A stretch of DNA of 32,778 nucleotides from Nitrospinaceae bacterium. Lineage in GTDB: Bacteria; Nitrospinota; Nitrospinia; Nitrospinales; Nitrospinaceae. The DNA is taken from assembly GCA_024644405.1 (NCBI GenBank), contig JAHELC010000019.1, positions 1-32,778 of the forward strand, in the 5' to 3' direction. Under the pieces are notes generated by a model that searched no databases, had not been told where the DNA came from, and was given only the letters and a program-made list of their open reading frames with translations. Made by a program: the position numbers and the translations under genes. Below, piece after piece: positions 14,591 through 23,310 of this stretch (the first letter of the stretch is position 1; every line of letters starts with the position of its first letter).

Positions 14591-15904
14591 TTATTCCTTG
14601 ACTATAATATCAGTGACCCTCATTTGCACCTTTCCGGCCCACGAGGGTGGCGCAAACTCCTTTACAAGGTATCCGATCTTCTTTGCCTTTTGGGGTTTCA
14701 AAGGATCGTTATCGCGTCCGGGGCGATATCTGGAGACTGACACCGGGTACAATTTCTTTTCACTGACAATAGCTCCCTTTCCATTATAAAAGTAAACCGT
14801 GATTTCCACTTCGTTCAGGGTCCGGTTGCCTTTATTCGTCAAGGTCGCAAACAGGCCCGGGTTGGGACTGCCAAAGAGGTACTGCCTTCCCTTTCCTACC
14901 GTCAGATTTCTGAGTTCCAGTTTTGCCATGTAGGCTTTTTTCTGGCTTTGGAGTTTCGCTACCTGAACCTGTTTTTTCTTAACCTCTTTACTTTTCCTGC
15001 TTTTGTTGATCGTCCCGGCCTGTTTCCTGGCTTTCTTGAGGGCGGACTGGGCAATGACATCGAGAGAAGAACGAACGGGTTCCAAAGGCAGGGTTATCCC
15101 GCTCAACTTCCAATCGATTCCTTTCCGTTCATACACGAGATCAATTCGCTCTCCATTATCAGCCTGGATTGTTGCAACGAATGTGCTTAAGCCCGCATAG
15201 TGGAATTCACCTTGAGACAACACGCTCTTCACGCTATCCAGCACTTTGTTTACGGACTCCATATTGAGTCCCAGGTCAGCCAGTGGATCTTTGGAGTTAT
15301 CGACGGCCGGAGTTTCAGGGCTGCCACGAGCCCAGGAGCCGATCAGACCTGTCTTCCCTTTTGTAAAACCCATCACCGCCTCCGGAGTCACCAGAGCGCT
15401 GGTCATTTTATCCACCTGGGCCCGGCCCACCGGATCCGCCAACTTGGCATTGGGAGCAACACTGATTTTCGCAGCGGATATTTCGTTCCATTGAACATCC
15501 AGTTGATTCTTAACATCCAGCTGCACATCGGAGTACTCGACCCATTGGGACAGCTTCTGAATATTTCCGCTATCCACGGCGGTTTGAACATTGTAAAAGG
15601 CCCAGTAGGGGTGAAAATACGCACCGGCTGCTGCCACGACCAGCAGGAGCAGTAAGAGGAAAATCCACGGGCCTTTCTTTTTAGGCTCGGGTTCAGGCCT
15701 GGAAGCAAAAACCTTGGCTAATTGAGGATGACTGTCCAGGCGCCGCCAGTTCACCCCGTCGAGACTGAACTCGTGCTTTGGCTTCAATTGGCCGTTCTTG
15801 ATGTCAGCAAATACGGACTGAACCTCGACACCCTCTGTCACTTTTTTCCCACGGCGTATCATCAATTTGGGACGTCGGGGCGACTTTACTGGTGCCTCAG
15901 GCAT
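14591..15904 (-). CDS. membrane protein with a DUF2939 domain
   Basis: 437 residues. A small cytoplasmic N-terminal domain (about 12-66, with EFSLDGVNWRRLDSHPQLAKVF, similar to GYF_2-like modules) is followed by one membrane span (79-96, WIFLLLLLLVVAAAGAYF). The DUF2939 domain comes next: YWAFYNVQTAVDSGNIQKLS with the later Val/Leu-rich strand pattern (about 98-290). A lysine-rich linker (about 293-330) leads to a C-terminal beta-sandwich (335-437, NKGNRTLNEVEITVYFYN), like the FxLYD/DUF3426 type. Everything after the span should lie outside the inner membrane. GGAG lies 12 bases upstream of the start, slightly far. Function unknown. Confidence 0.75.
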   Translation of the reverse strand: MPEAPVKSPRRPKLMIRRGKKVTEGVEVQSVFADIKNGQLKPKHEFSLDGVNWRRLDSHPQLAKVFASRPEPEPKKKGPWIFLLLLLLVVAAAGAYFHPYWAFYNVQTAVDSGNIQKLSQWVEYSDVQLDVKNQLDVQWNEISAAKISVAPNAKLADPVGRAQVDKMTSALVTPEAVMGFTKGKTGLIGSWARGSPETPAVDNSKDPLADLGLNMESVNKVLDSVKSVLSQGEFHYAGLSTFVATIQADNGERIDLVYERKGIDWKLSGITLPLEPVRSSLDVIAQSALKKARKQAGTINKSRKSKEVKKKQVQVAKLQSQKKAYMAKLELRNLTVGKGRQYLFGSPNPGLFATLTNKGNRTLNEVEITVYFYNGKGAIVSEKKLYPVSVSRYRPGRDNDPLKPQKAKKIGYLVKEFAPPSWAGKVQMRVTDIIVKE

Positions 15905-16262
15905 GATTGGAAAGACTCCAAGCTATTGTTAAAAAAGGATTAGTATTAGTTCAGGATAACAAATTTTCTGGATTTTTCCATTTATTCTTTAGCCAATTAA
16001 GCTTAAAATTTTTGACAGGAAAGCCTTTTAATTATTCAATTTAAGCAGGCCGCGGGCATATTCAAGGACCTTTATTGGGTAGGAACAGGCATAGGCCATA
16101 CCACCCCCATGATCAATCCGGAAAGCGTATTATCAGTATCGCAGAGGCATACGGATTCGTCCACCAGAACCTTCCCCTGAGGTTTTCTAAAGAACGGCTA
16201 TTGGCAAGTGTGCCAGGTAAATATAAAATTCGGTTTCAATTATTTTTCGTATTGAGGAACTT
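15905..16262. other. intergenic stretch between divergent genes
   Basis: The left part is the AT-rich leader of the DUF2939 gene, without a convincing promoter. The right end holds the promoter of the small membrane gene. Nothing else is supported. Confidence 0.5.
16201..16229 (+). promoter_or_regulatory. promoter with an overlapping palindrome
   Basis: TTGGCA (16201-16206), a 17-base spacer and TAAAAT (16224-16229). The -35 box is part of the inverted repeat TGGCAAGTGTGCCA (16202-16215), a possible operator. Confidence 0.6.
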
Positions 16263-16559
16263 ATGCTCATCATTCCCACACTACTGGGATTTCTAGCCCT
16301 TCTTTGGGTATTTGGAGCGGTTTTTCTGGCCCAAAAAAAACACTGGGTGGCTCTGGGCGTGCTGGTGGCGGGGACCCTGGGAGGGTTGGCATTCATGTTT
16401 CGCCCGGTCTGTGTGCCTATTGAAAATGGGGAACAGCAAGCCATCGAATATCATTACAGCGAACGCCAGGACAAGGATTTTTATGTGAAAGTGTTTCAAC
16501 AGCAGGATGGGCAGTGGCACCATTGTAAAACCTGGATCTCACGGCAGTTCTTCTTTTAA
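16263..16559 (+). CDS. small two-span membrane protein
   Basis: 98 residues. Two hydrophobic spans (about 1-23 and 28-46) are joined by a short basic turn (QKKH). A hydrophilic tail with YHYSERQDKDFYVKVFQQQDGQWHHCKTW follows. GAGGA at 16253-16257 gives a good start, and a promoter precedes it. Its last 21 bases overlap the end of the convergent gene. The family is not recognised. Confidence 0.75.
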   Translation: MLIIPTLLGFLALLWVFGAVFLAQKKHWVALGVLVAGTLGGLAFMFRPVCVPIENGEQQAIEYHYSERQDKDFYVKVFQQQDGQWHHCKTWISRQFFF

Positions 16560-17534
16560 CGTAGAAACGTCGACCTGATACACCACCGCCCGGGTGACGG
16601 CGGTCTGGTCAAAACTGAAAGCCACCTTCCCTTTCGCTCCAACGGTTATTTTTAAATTATGGCAGACACAGGATTCTTCCGGCCTATCCCAAAAAATTTC
16701 CTTTTGCCCTTCTAGGTCAAACACCGCGAACTCCACCCAACCCGCCCCCCGCGTGTCCCAGCGTTTACCCAGAAAAAGGTATCGATTGTCACCGCTCACA
16801 GCGATCGCATCGATCGATGCGTAACCCAGCAAACCCCATTTCAACCCAAGCAGCTTTTCCTTTTTTTGATAGGGAGGATGCATCCGGAACAGCCCTCCCT
16901 TTTTACTGAACAGGGACACTTCTGCATCGTAGTAATAAAAGGTCTCGCTGGAAGGAATATATAAAATGGAGCGCGTTACGGTTAATCGCGGCTTGAAAGA
17001 ACTTTTCGCAAGAGGCTCCAGGATCACCTTGCCGGTTTCCGGGTCGATGACTTTCAGACCGTCCAGAACAATCCCTTCCTTTGATCCACCAAACACTTCC
17101 TCCTGAACCACCTTCTGTTTGCCACGGATTTCATAGGACCATTGAGGTTGCCCCAAAGAATTGAGTCCCTCCAATCGCGCCCCCCGGGGACGGGGACATT
17201 CGACAAGATGCACCCGGGGCTTGGAAAGAATGATTTTGACGTTGCATTGATCCCCGGTTTTGTAGGAGAACTGCTCCTGAACCAGGCGGTTTTGAGCATC
17301 AAAGAAACTGACAATGCCGTTGTCGGCATCCTTGGTGAGCGGGCTTGATTCGGCGGAAGGTGACTTTGCATAGGGAACGGCATGAACCCCTATATTTTTC
17401 ACCGATGGAGAGGCGTCACTGGTAGGACTCGTCCCATGAAACAATCCAAATAAAACACAAAAAAATATCAGGCTCTTGCCTGACAGACAGGTATCTAAAA
17501 AATTCTTACTATTTAATCGGTTGTACATCGGCAT
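16539..17534 (-). CDS. exported protein of unknown function, possibly beta-propeller-like
   Basis: 331 residues. It starts with a basic N-terminus and a hydrophobic signal (LIFFCVLFGLFHG). The mature part is rich in beta strands, with turns such as DAQNRLVQEQF, GLKVIDPETGKVI and ISGDNRYLFLGKRW-like segments, suggesting a WD40/PQQ-type sheet protein; no exact family is recognised. Two cysteines in ESCVCHN resemble, but are not, a haem motif (CVCH has only one spacer residue). The first 22 bases overlap the end of the pentapeptide gene upstream, so translation is probably coupled. Confidence 0.65.
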   Translation of the reverse strand: MPMYNRLNSKNFLDTCLSGKSLIFFCVLFGLFHGTSPTSDASPSVKNIGVHAVPYAKSPSAESSPLTKDADNGIVSFFDAQNRLVQEQFSYKTGDQCNVKIILSKPRVHLVECPRPRGARLEGLNSLGQPQWSYEIRGKQKVVQEEVFGGSKEGIVLDGLKVIDPETGKVILEPLAKSSFKPRLTVTRSILYIPSSETFYYYDAEVSLFSKKGGLFRMHPPYQKKEKLLGLKWGLLGYASIDAIAVSGDNRYLFLGKRWDTRGAGWVEFAVFDLEGQKEIFWDRPEESCVCHNLKITVGAKGKVAFSFDQTAVTRAVVYQVDVSTLKEELP

Positions 17535-18241
17535 TCATATTCGGTTTCAGACAACCAGGAGATCTGAATACTGGCCGGGAAGGTCACGCTGTCTTTTTTA
17601 AACAGGGTCGCTTCAATCTGGGAACACTTGAGATGGAGGGCCTCCGAGAAATCCGCGCCCAAGATTTTACATTCACTGAAATCGGCGTTTAAGAGATCCG
17701 CCTGCCTCAATTGGGCTCGCGAAAGGTCTGCCCCGGTAAGATCGGCCCCATGCAGTTTGGCCCCGGTGAGGTCGACCCCTTCCAGATTGGAGTAACGCAA
17801 ATCCGCTCCGGTCAAATCGGCGCCCGACAGGTTCGCCTGGCGCAGGTCCCCGGCTTTCAGGTCGGCCTCGATCAAGCGCGCGTTCACGAATGTGGCCTCG
17901 TTCATATAAATGCCTGTCATATTGGAGAGACTGAGGTCGGCTCGGGTGAAGTCGGCTCCCCGCAAATCCGCTCCTTCCAGGTCGACCGACGTAAAATCAG
18001 CTTCCTGAAACAAGGCATTGCTGAGATTGGCTTCCTCCAGATTGGCTTCCCGGAAACGGGATTTCGCGGCCCGGGCCTCTCGCAGGCGAGCCCGGTAAAA
18101 CACGGCACGGGAACAATCGGCGTCATTGAGGGTGGCTTCGGTGAGATCGGCTTCGCTGAAATCAAACTCCACCAGATTCTGCCCATTGAAATCTTTCCCA
18201 ATGAGCTCTTTGCCACTCAGATCATTTGTCGAAGAATCCAT
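17513..18241 (-). CDS. pentapeptide-repeat protein
   Basis: 242 residues; about 30 consecutive A(D/N)LxX pentapeptides run from residue 8 to about 205 (for example EADLTEATLNDADCSRAVF, GADLTGADLRYSNLEGVDLT). They form a right-handed square beta-helix. The last 35 residues (VTFPASIQISWLSETEYECRC) are not repeats. Some family members mimic DNA and protect gyrase, but most have unknown roles; nothing here points to gyrase. No signal peptide. It lies in a minus-strand run with a zinc-ribbon gene, a small basic gene and the exported protein downstream, with which it overlaps. Confidence 0.88.
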   Translation of the reverse strand: MDSSTNDLSGKELIGKDFNGQNLVEFDFSEADLTEATLNDADCSRAVFYRARLREARAAKSRFREANLEEANLSNALFQEADFTSVDLEGADLRGADFTRADLSLSNMTGIYMNEATFVNARLIEADLKAGDLRQANLSGADLTGADLRYSNLEGVDLTGAKLHGADLTGADLSRAQLRQADLLNADFSECKILGADFSEALHLKCSQIEATLFKKDSVTFPASIQISWLSETEYECRCTTD

Positions 18242-18276
18242 ACGTCATTCCAGGAACATGTCTTTATCGTGTCCGG

Positions 18277-18468
18277 TTATTTGTCATGATTCGGAGTTTT
18301 AAAATCGATCAGCCCCTGTTGGCCTTTAGGTTTCAGGCCCCGGCGATTGGCGGATTTCAAAATTTGACTGAGATCCTTCTTTTCGGATTTTGATTTTTGA
18401 GATTGGTCCGGCTTTTCGGGAACCGGTTTTCGGGGTGTGTCAGGCTTTGAATTTTTTGAGTTCGTCAT
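18277..18468 (-). CDS. small lysine-rich protein
   Basis: 63 residues of low complexity, rich in Lys, Ser and Pro. A more ordered C-terminal part (DLSQILKSANRRGLKPKGQQ) may be a conserved segment. The start overlaps the end of the zinc-ribbon gene by 29 bases and the stop is 35 bases from the pentapeptide gene, so it fits the operon. No good ribosome binding site; translation would depend on coupling. No family recognised. Confidence 0.5.
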   Translation of the reverse strand: MTNSKNSKPDTPRKPVPEKPDQSQKSKSEKKDLSQILKSANRRGLKPKGQQGLIDFKTPNHDK

Positions 18469-18769
18469 TAGAGGTATGGGAAAAAGTTTTCATTAGCCGC
18501 ATCATTCCCATGGCCCGGGAAGATGAAGTCAGCACGACCGAAGGATTCCGGCATTTCGAGCAGACCGGTTGTTTGCGCACCCGCCGCCAAATGGAATAGA
18601 TAACTCCTGGAAGAATATACAGAAGCCACATGCAAATCTCAATCACCAACAATCCACGTTTGGCATCAACGGGATCCCGCTGGCAACCGCATTCCATACA
18701 AACGTATTTTTTGGTGAAGTCAACACCACCCAGCTTGAGCGGTTTCCTTGTTTTGAGCATTTTCTTCAT
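18440..18769 (-). CDS. zinc-ribbon membrane protein
   Basis: 109 residues. A split zinc ribbon: CMECGC near residue 24 and CSKC near 70 flank a hydrophobic hairpin (about 40-62, LVIEICMWLLYILPGVIYSIWRR). The arrangement of two cysteine pairs around a membrane-embedded IYSIWR segment is seen in small bacterial proteins and resembles LITAF-type domains, which lie on the membrane surface. AAGGA before the ATG supports the start. Likely first gene of the run reaching down to 16539. Function unknown. Confidence 0.7.
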   Translation of the reverse strand: MKKMLKTRKPLKLGGVDFTKKYVCMECGCQRDPVDAKRGLLVIEICMWLLYILPGVIYSIWRRVRKQPVCSKCRNPSVVLTSSSRAMGMMRLMKTFSHTSNDELKKFKA

Positions 18770-18915
18770 GGCGTTCCTTGATTTGCTTCAACTATTTTAT
18801 TTTAAGGGAATCCAACGAGAAAACCATTCATTTTTGAGACGCGACCAGGGACCTCCCCCTAGGAGGCCCGAAATGAAGGAAACTCCTGAACCTGGACTGG
18901 GATGCACCATGAGTG

Positions 18916-19299
18916 TCATTGCAGGGATTCGAAATAGGTTTGGAGCGCTACGGCATTATTGTGCTTCTCTTCCTTGGACCCGAATACAAACGTGACCACC
19001 GATTGGCTCAGCAGGTGCGATCGCAAGGTTTCGACGGCACCGGGATTGGCATCCAGTTCGGAAAAGTATTTTCTTTTGAACTCGCGCCATTTCTGAGGAT
19101 CGTGTCCGTACCAACGACGCAGCTCAGTGGACGGGGCGATCTCTTTAACCCATACGTCTAACTGCAAACGATTTTTAGTAAGACCACGGGGCCATAAACG
19201 ATCCACGAGTATGCGAAAACCATCGCTGGGAGAAGGTTCCTCATGGGCGCGTTTTACGCGAATCATTGCAAGCCCCGCAGTCATATCGTCCTCAGGCAT
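18916..19299 (-). CDS. DUF488 family protein
   Basis: 127 residues. Matches DUF488 strongly: MIRVKRAHEEPSPSDGFRIL, VDRLWPRGLTK, EIAPSTELRRWYGHDPQKW and FKRKYFSEL. These proteins are small and cytoplasmic; biochemical function is not established. I choose the ATG at 19299, with GGAG 7 bases upstream, over an in-frame start at 19335; ATGs at 19284 and 19266 (MIRVKR, where many relatives begin) are alternatives. It stands alone between opposite or distant genes. Confidence 0.82.
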   Translation of the reverse strand: MPEDDMTAGLAMIRVKRAHEEPSPSDGFRILVDRLWPRGLTKNRLQLDVWVKEIAPSTELRRWYGHDPQKWREFKRKYFSELDANPGAVETLRSHLLSQSVVTFVFGSKEEKHNNAVALQTYFESLQ

Positions 19300-19467
19300 G
19301 GGTGCTCCGCTACCCTGAAACAGAACATATAACACGAATTTTCATAGGAAATTACCTCGATTTTAGGTTTATAAAAAATTATCTTGCGGATCAGGTAGAA
19401 TAGTTGAAAATTACCGGGATCCTGATCCCTCAACCCCCAATTCGGCAACACTCTCCATGGATGGCTC

Positions 19468-20745
19468 ATGAATATTCTTATGGTGACCAACACATTTACT
19501 CCGCATGTCGGGGGTGTCGCCAAATCCGTGGCGGCCTTCACCGAAGCCTACCGGCGATTGGGCCACCGGGTACTGGTGATCGCCCCTGTATTTGAAAATA
19601 TGCCGGAAAATGAGACAGACGTCATCCGCGTTCCCGCCATCCAGAACTTCAACGGCAGCGATTTTTCCGTACGCCTGCCCATCCCGGGATATGTCTCCGC
19701 TTCGCTGGATGAGTTTCGCCCCGACATCGTCCACTCCCATCATCCTTTCCTGCTCGGCCACGCCGCTTTACTGGTTGCTGCGTCGTTCGATGTCCCTCTG
19801 GTATTTACCCATCACACCATGCATGAACAGTACACTCATTATGTCCCGCTGGATTCTCTCCAGCTCAAACGGTTCGTAGTCCAGCTGGCCACAGGGTACG
19901 CCAATCTCAGCGACCGGGTGATCGCCCCCAGCCAAAGCATCGCCGAAATTCTCCGGGGCCGCGGAGTGGAAACTGCCATCGAAGTGATTTCCACGGGAGT
20001 CGATGCTCAACGAATGTCTCAAGGAAACGGCTCCACCATACGGAAGCGCATGAACATCCCGCCGGGTGCGCAGGTGATCGGGCACACAGGGAGGCTGGCG
20101 CCGGAAAAAAATTTGCATTTCCTGGCCGAAGCGGTGGCCGAGTTCATTGATTGCCACCCGAAAACCCATTTCCTTGTGGTCGGGGAAGGGCCCTCCAGAA
20201 ACGAAATTGAATTCGTTTTTAAAAAGGCATCCGTGGATTCGAATCTTCACTTTACCGGAAACCTAAAAGGACAAGACCTGGTGGACAGTTACCATGTCAT
20301 GGACCTTTTTGCATTTGCCTCGAAAAGTGAAACCCAGGGCATGGTCCTGGTGGAGGCGATGGCCGCCGGGGTTCCAGTCGTCGCTCTCGATGCACCGGGA
20401 GCGAGGGACGTCATCACTCATAATAAAAACGGCTGGTTGATTGATAGTGAAGATCTCGCCGCCTTCGTCTCCGCTTTAAAACAGGCGTCGTTGCTTTCCG
20501 AGGAAGAGGAAGAAAAACTCCAACTGGCTCTAAAGCAGACCGTGGAAGAATTTTCGATGAATCGTTCCGCCGAACGCGCTCTTGCTCTTTACACGACCCT
20601 CAGTTCCGAGCAACCCTGCCCGAAAGAGACGGAAGACAGTCTGTGGGATTCGGCTCTGAGGGTAATCGAGGAGCAATGGAAAATCTGGGAAAATATCGCC
20701 AGCTCTGCCGAAGCGGCATTCACCGATGACACCCGTGATACTTAA
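19468..20745 (+). CDS. family 4 glycosyltransferase
   Basis: 425 residues with a GT-B fold. The N-terminal domain starts MNILMVTNTFTPHVGGVAKSV, with HSHHPFLLG and FTHHT in the acceptor half. The C-terminal domain has GHTGRLAPEKN (nucleotide site) and the ESQGM-like SETQGMVLVEAMAAGVPVVA, the E-x7-E signature of GT4. It resembles diacylglycerol and phosphatidylinositol glycosyltransferases most, but the acceptor is not certain. The last ~50 residues are an unusual acidic tail. The stop TAA touches the next ATG with no gap, so the two products are likely to act together. Confidence 0.87.
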   Translation: MNILMVTNTFTPHVGGVAKSVAAFTEAYRRLGHRVLVIAPVFENMPENETDVIRVPAIQNFNGSDFSVRLPIPGYVSASLDEFRPDIVHSHHPFLLGHAALLVAASFDVPLVFTHHTMHEQYTHYVPLDSLQLKRFVVQLATGYANLSDRVIAPSQSIAEILRGRGVETAIEVISTGVDAQRMSQGNGSTIRKRMNIPPGAQVIGHTGRLAPEKNLHFLAEAVAEFIDCHPKTHFLVVGEGPSRNEIEFVFKKASVDSNLHFTGNLKGQDLVDSYHVMDLFAFASKSETQGMVLVEAMAAGVPVVALDAPGARDVITHNKNGWLIDSEDLAAFVSALKQASLLSEEEEEKLQLALKQTVEEFSMNRSAERALALYTTLSSEQPCPKETEDSLWDSALRVIEEQWKIWENIASSAEAAFTDDTRDT

Positions 20746-23148
20746 ATGATCGGATATGCAGAGCGCCTATTTTTAAATATTCGCCGCTGGTTCAGCCGCA
20801 GTGAGTGGGGTATCCGTTTAGCGGGTCTTTCCAAATCGCGGGACACTGAATCGGATCCGGGATTGGTGATCCTGCAAATCGACGGTCTGTCCCGAACGCA
20901 ATTGGAAGCCGCTTTGCAAAAGGGCAAAATGCCCTACCTGAATCGCCTGATCCAACAGGAAGGATACCGGCTCCACACCCATTTCCCCGGAGTACCGACC
21001 AGCACCCCTGCTATTCAGGGGGAATTGTTTTATGGGGTCAAACGGGTTGTCCCTGCCTTCAGTTTCCTGGACCGTCAAAACAAAAAAATCATGCGCATGT
21101 TTGAATCCGACGCGTGCGCCCATGTGGAGAAAAACCTCGCGCAAAATGACTCCGGGCTTTTGGAGGGCGGCAGTTCCTATTCGAATATGTTTTCCGGCGG
21201 TGCGGAAGAATCCCATTTCTGCCCCGGCACAATTGGATGGAGCGGCCTCCTGAAACTCAGCAATCCGTTATTCCTGTTGCATCTGATCGTGTTCCACGGG
21301 TGGAGCCTGATACGCATGGCAGGCCTGGGCGTACTGGAAGTCGTGCTGGCGGTGATCGACAGTATCCGGGGCGTAATCGAAAAGCATGATCTGTGGAAGG
21401 AAATCAGGTTCATACCGGCGCGGGTGGCGATCTGCATTTTGCTGCGCGAACTCATTGTCATCGGAATCAAAATGGATGTGGCCCGCGGCCTGCCCATTAT
21501 CCATGCCAACTTCGTGGGGTATGATGAACAGGCCCACCGGCGCGGTCCCACTTCCCAATTCGCGCATTGGACGTTGAAGGGCATCGACAACGCCATCAAA
21601 CGCATCACGCAGGCGGCGCAACGGTCGCCGCGGCGGGAATACGACGTCTGGATTTATTCCGACCACGGCCAGCAAGAATGTGTCCCCTACCCCAAGGAAA
21701 ATGGCAGGACTCTGGAAGATGCCGTATGGAGTGTCTTTCAACAATTCGGCGAGTTCACCGGGTCTCTGCAAAATCCGGCGAAAGGGATTCAACTGCACCG
21801 CTCCAAATGGCTGGGTGGTTCGTTTCTGGAGCGGCTCTCCGGAAATCTGATGGAATTCAAAGACCCGGTCGAACCTTCGGAAATATCCGTCACAGCCATG
21901 GGTCCTCTGGGACATATCTATGGTCCGCAGGAAGTCACGCTGACCAACCGCGCCGCTCTGGCGCGCAAACTGGCGCAGGAAGCCAACATTCCCATGGTGA
22001 TGGTACCCACGGACGGCCATCGCATTAAAATCTGGACACCAGACGGCGAATATCATGTTCCTGGCGACGAGGAAACACTGCTCGGTTCCCATCATCCCTT
22101 TTTAAAGGAAGCCGCCGAAGAGTGGGTGCAGATGTGCCATCATCCCGACTCCGGTGATTTTGTGATTTCTGGTTGGCGGTTGGATGGCATTCCCATAACG
22201 TTCCCGATCGAAAACGGTACGCATGGCGGGATGGGACCGGAGGAGACCCAAGGATTCGCTCTGCTTCCTCTGGCAGCCCCGGTTCCCAATAGTGAGAAGA
22301 GTTTCATCCGCCCGATCGATTTGAGGGAAGGCGCTCTGGCGGTACTGGAAAAGAAACCGTTGGTTCGGATTCAACGCCCGCTGAAACCCACTCCCACCGG
22401 TCTTCCTCTGCGAGTGATGACTTACAACGTGCACAGTTGCGTGGGAATGGATGGAAAAATTTCAACGCGGCGCATCGCCAAAACCATCGCGCAATATGAT
22501 CCAGACATTGTAGCCCTGCAGGAATTGGATGTCGGACGAAGCCGGACGCAGGAAGTGGATCAGGCACATGAAATCGCCCGTGAGCTGGAAATGGAATTTC
22601 ATTTTCATCCGGCCCTTCAAATTGAAGAGGAGTTATACGGAGATGCCCTGTTGAGCCGTTATCCCATGCGGCTGATCCGGTCCGGCGACCTTCCCGGTCC
22701 CCCCAACCGTCCCGACCTGGAAACGCGGGGCGCCTTGTGGGCGGAAATCGATGTGGACGGTCACAAGGTTCAAATCCTCAATACCCATCTGGGGCTACGG
22801 TCCAGCGAGCAGCGGCACCAGGTCGAGGCACTGATAGGTTCCCAATGGTTGTCACATCCCGATTGTCGGGGGCCGGTCATCCTGTGTGGCGATATCAACG
22901 CCAACCCCAATCATAAAACCTGCCGCCGAATCACACAGCTTTTAAACGATGCACAAGACGAACTCGACAACCATATTCCGCAACGCACCTGGTTCGGGAG
23001 ATTCCCGGTGGGCCGTATCGATCATATATTCGTCGCAAAAGAAATCCAGGTACACTCCTGCCTCGTCCCCCGGACCTCCCTCACCCGCATCGCCTCGGAT
23101 CACCTGCCGCTGATTGTGGATGTGGTCATCCCTTTCCTTGAAAAATAA
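20746..23148 (+). CDS. fusion of phosphodiesterase (alkaline phosphatase superfamily) and EEP domain
   Basis: 800 residues. The N-terminal half belongs to the alkaline-phosphatase/type I phosphodiesterase superfamily: LQIDGLS (metal D46), GVPTSTPA (nucleophilic Thr near 87), NFVGYDEQAHRRGP (Asp and His ligands), IYSDHGQQE (Asp-His pair) and GTHGGMG. Hydrophobic helices near 170-205 may touch the membrane. From residue 555 to the end is an endonuclease/exonuclease/phosphatase domain: MTYNVHS, ALQELD, LNTHLG, CGDINANP and SDHLPL carry the metal and catalytic residues. Both active sites look intact. It starts at the base after the GT4 stop. A role on phosphodiester-linked lipids or glycans is an inference. 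Confidence 0.85.
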   Translation: MIGYAERLFLNIRRWFSRSEWGIRLAGLSKSRDTESDPGLVILQIDGLSRTQLEAALQKGKMPYLNRLIQQEGYRLHTHFPGVPTSTPAIQGELFYGVKRVVPAFSFLDRQNKKIMRMFESDACAHVEKNLAQNDSGLLEGGSSYSNMFSGGAEESHFCPGTIGWSGLLKLSNPLFLLHLIVFHGWSLIRMAGLGVLEVVLAVIDSIRGVIEKHDLWKEIRFIPARVAICILLRELIVIGIKMDVARGLPIIHANFVGYDEQAHRRGPTSQFAHWTLKGIDNAIKRITQAAQRSPRREYDVWIYSDHGQQECVPYPKENGRTLEDAVWSVFQQFGEFTGSLQNPAKGIQLHRSKWLGGSFLERLSGNLMEFKDPVEPSEISVTAMGPLGHIYGPQEVTLTNRAALARKLAQEANIPMVMVPTDGHRIKIWTPDGEYHVPGDEETLLGSHHPFLKEAAEEWVQMCHHPDSGDFVISGWRLDGIPITFPIENGTHGGMGPEETQGFALLPLAAPVPNSEKSFIRPIDLREGALAVLEKKPLVRIQRPLKPTPTGLPLRVMTYNVHSCVGMDGKISTRRIAKTIAQYDPDIVALQELDVGRSRTQEVDQAHEIARELEMEFHFHPALQIEEELYGDALLSRYPMRLIRSGDLPGPPNRPDLETRGALWAEIDVDGHKVQILNTHLGLRSSEQRHQVEALIGSQWLSHPDCRGPVILCGDINANPNHKTCRRITQLLNDAQDELDNHIPQRTWFGRFPVGRIDHIFVAKEIQVHSCLVPRTSLTRIASDHLPLIVDVVIPFLEK

Positions 23149-23310
23149 CCCGGATACTGGAAAGAAACGGCCCGACCTTTTACTGGAGATGCCGGATTTT
23201 TTCCGTTACCCTTGTTTAAGGTCATTCGGTCGGCGTACCCTGGGCGTCCTCACTCATTGACAGAACCCTGAAATCCACAACGAATCAACCGACCGGAAAT
23301 CCAAAAATAT

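Noticed and set aside
17000-17010. CVCH in the exported protein as a haem site
   Set aside because: The motif has one residue between the cysteines, not two. It lies in the C-terminal part of the 16539-17534 gene; this interval is only approximate.
17711-18289. 192-codon plus-strand ORF
   Set aside because: Mirror of the pentapeptide repeats; its own repeats are an antisense by-product.
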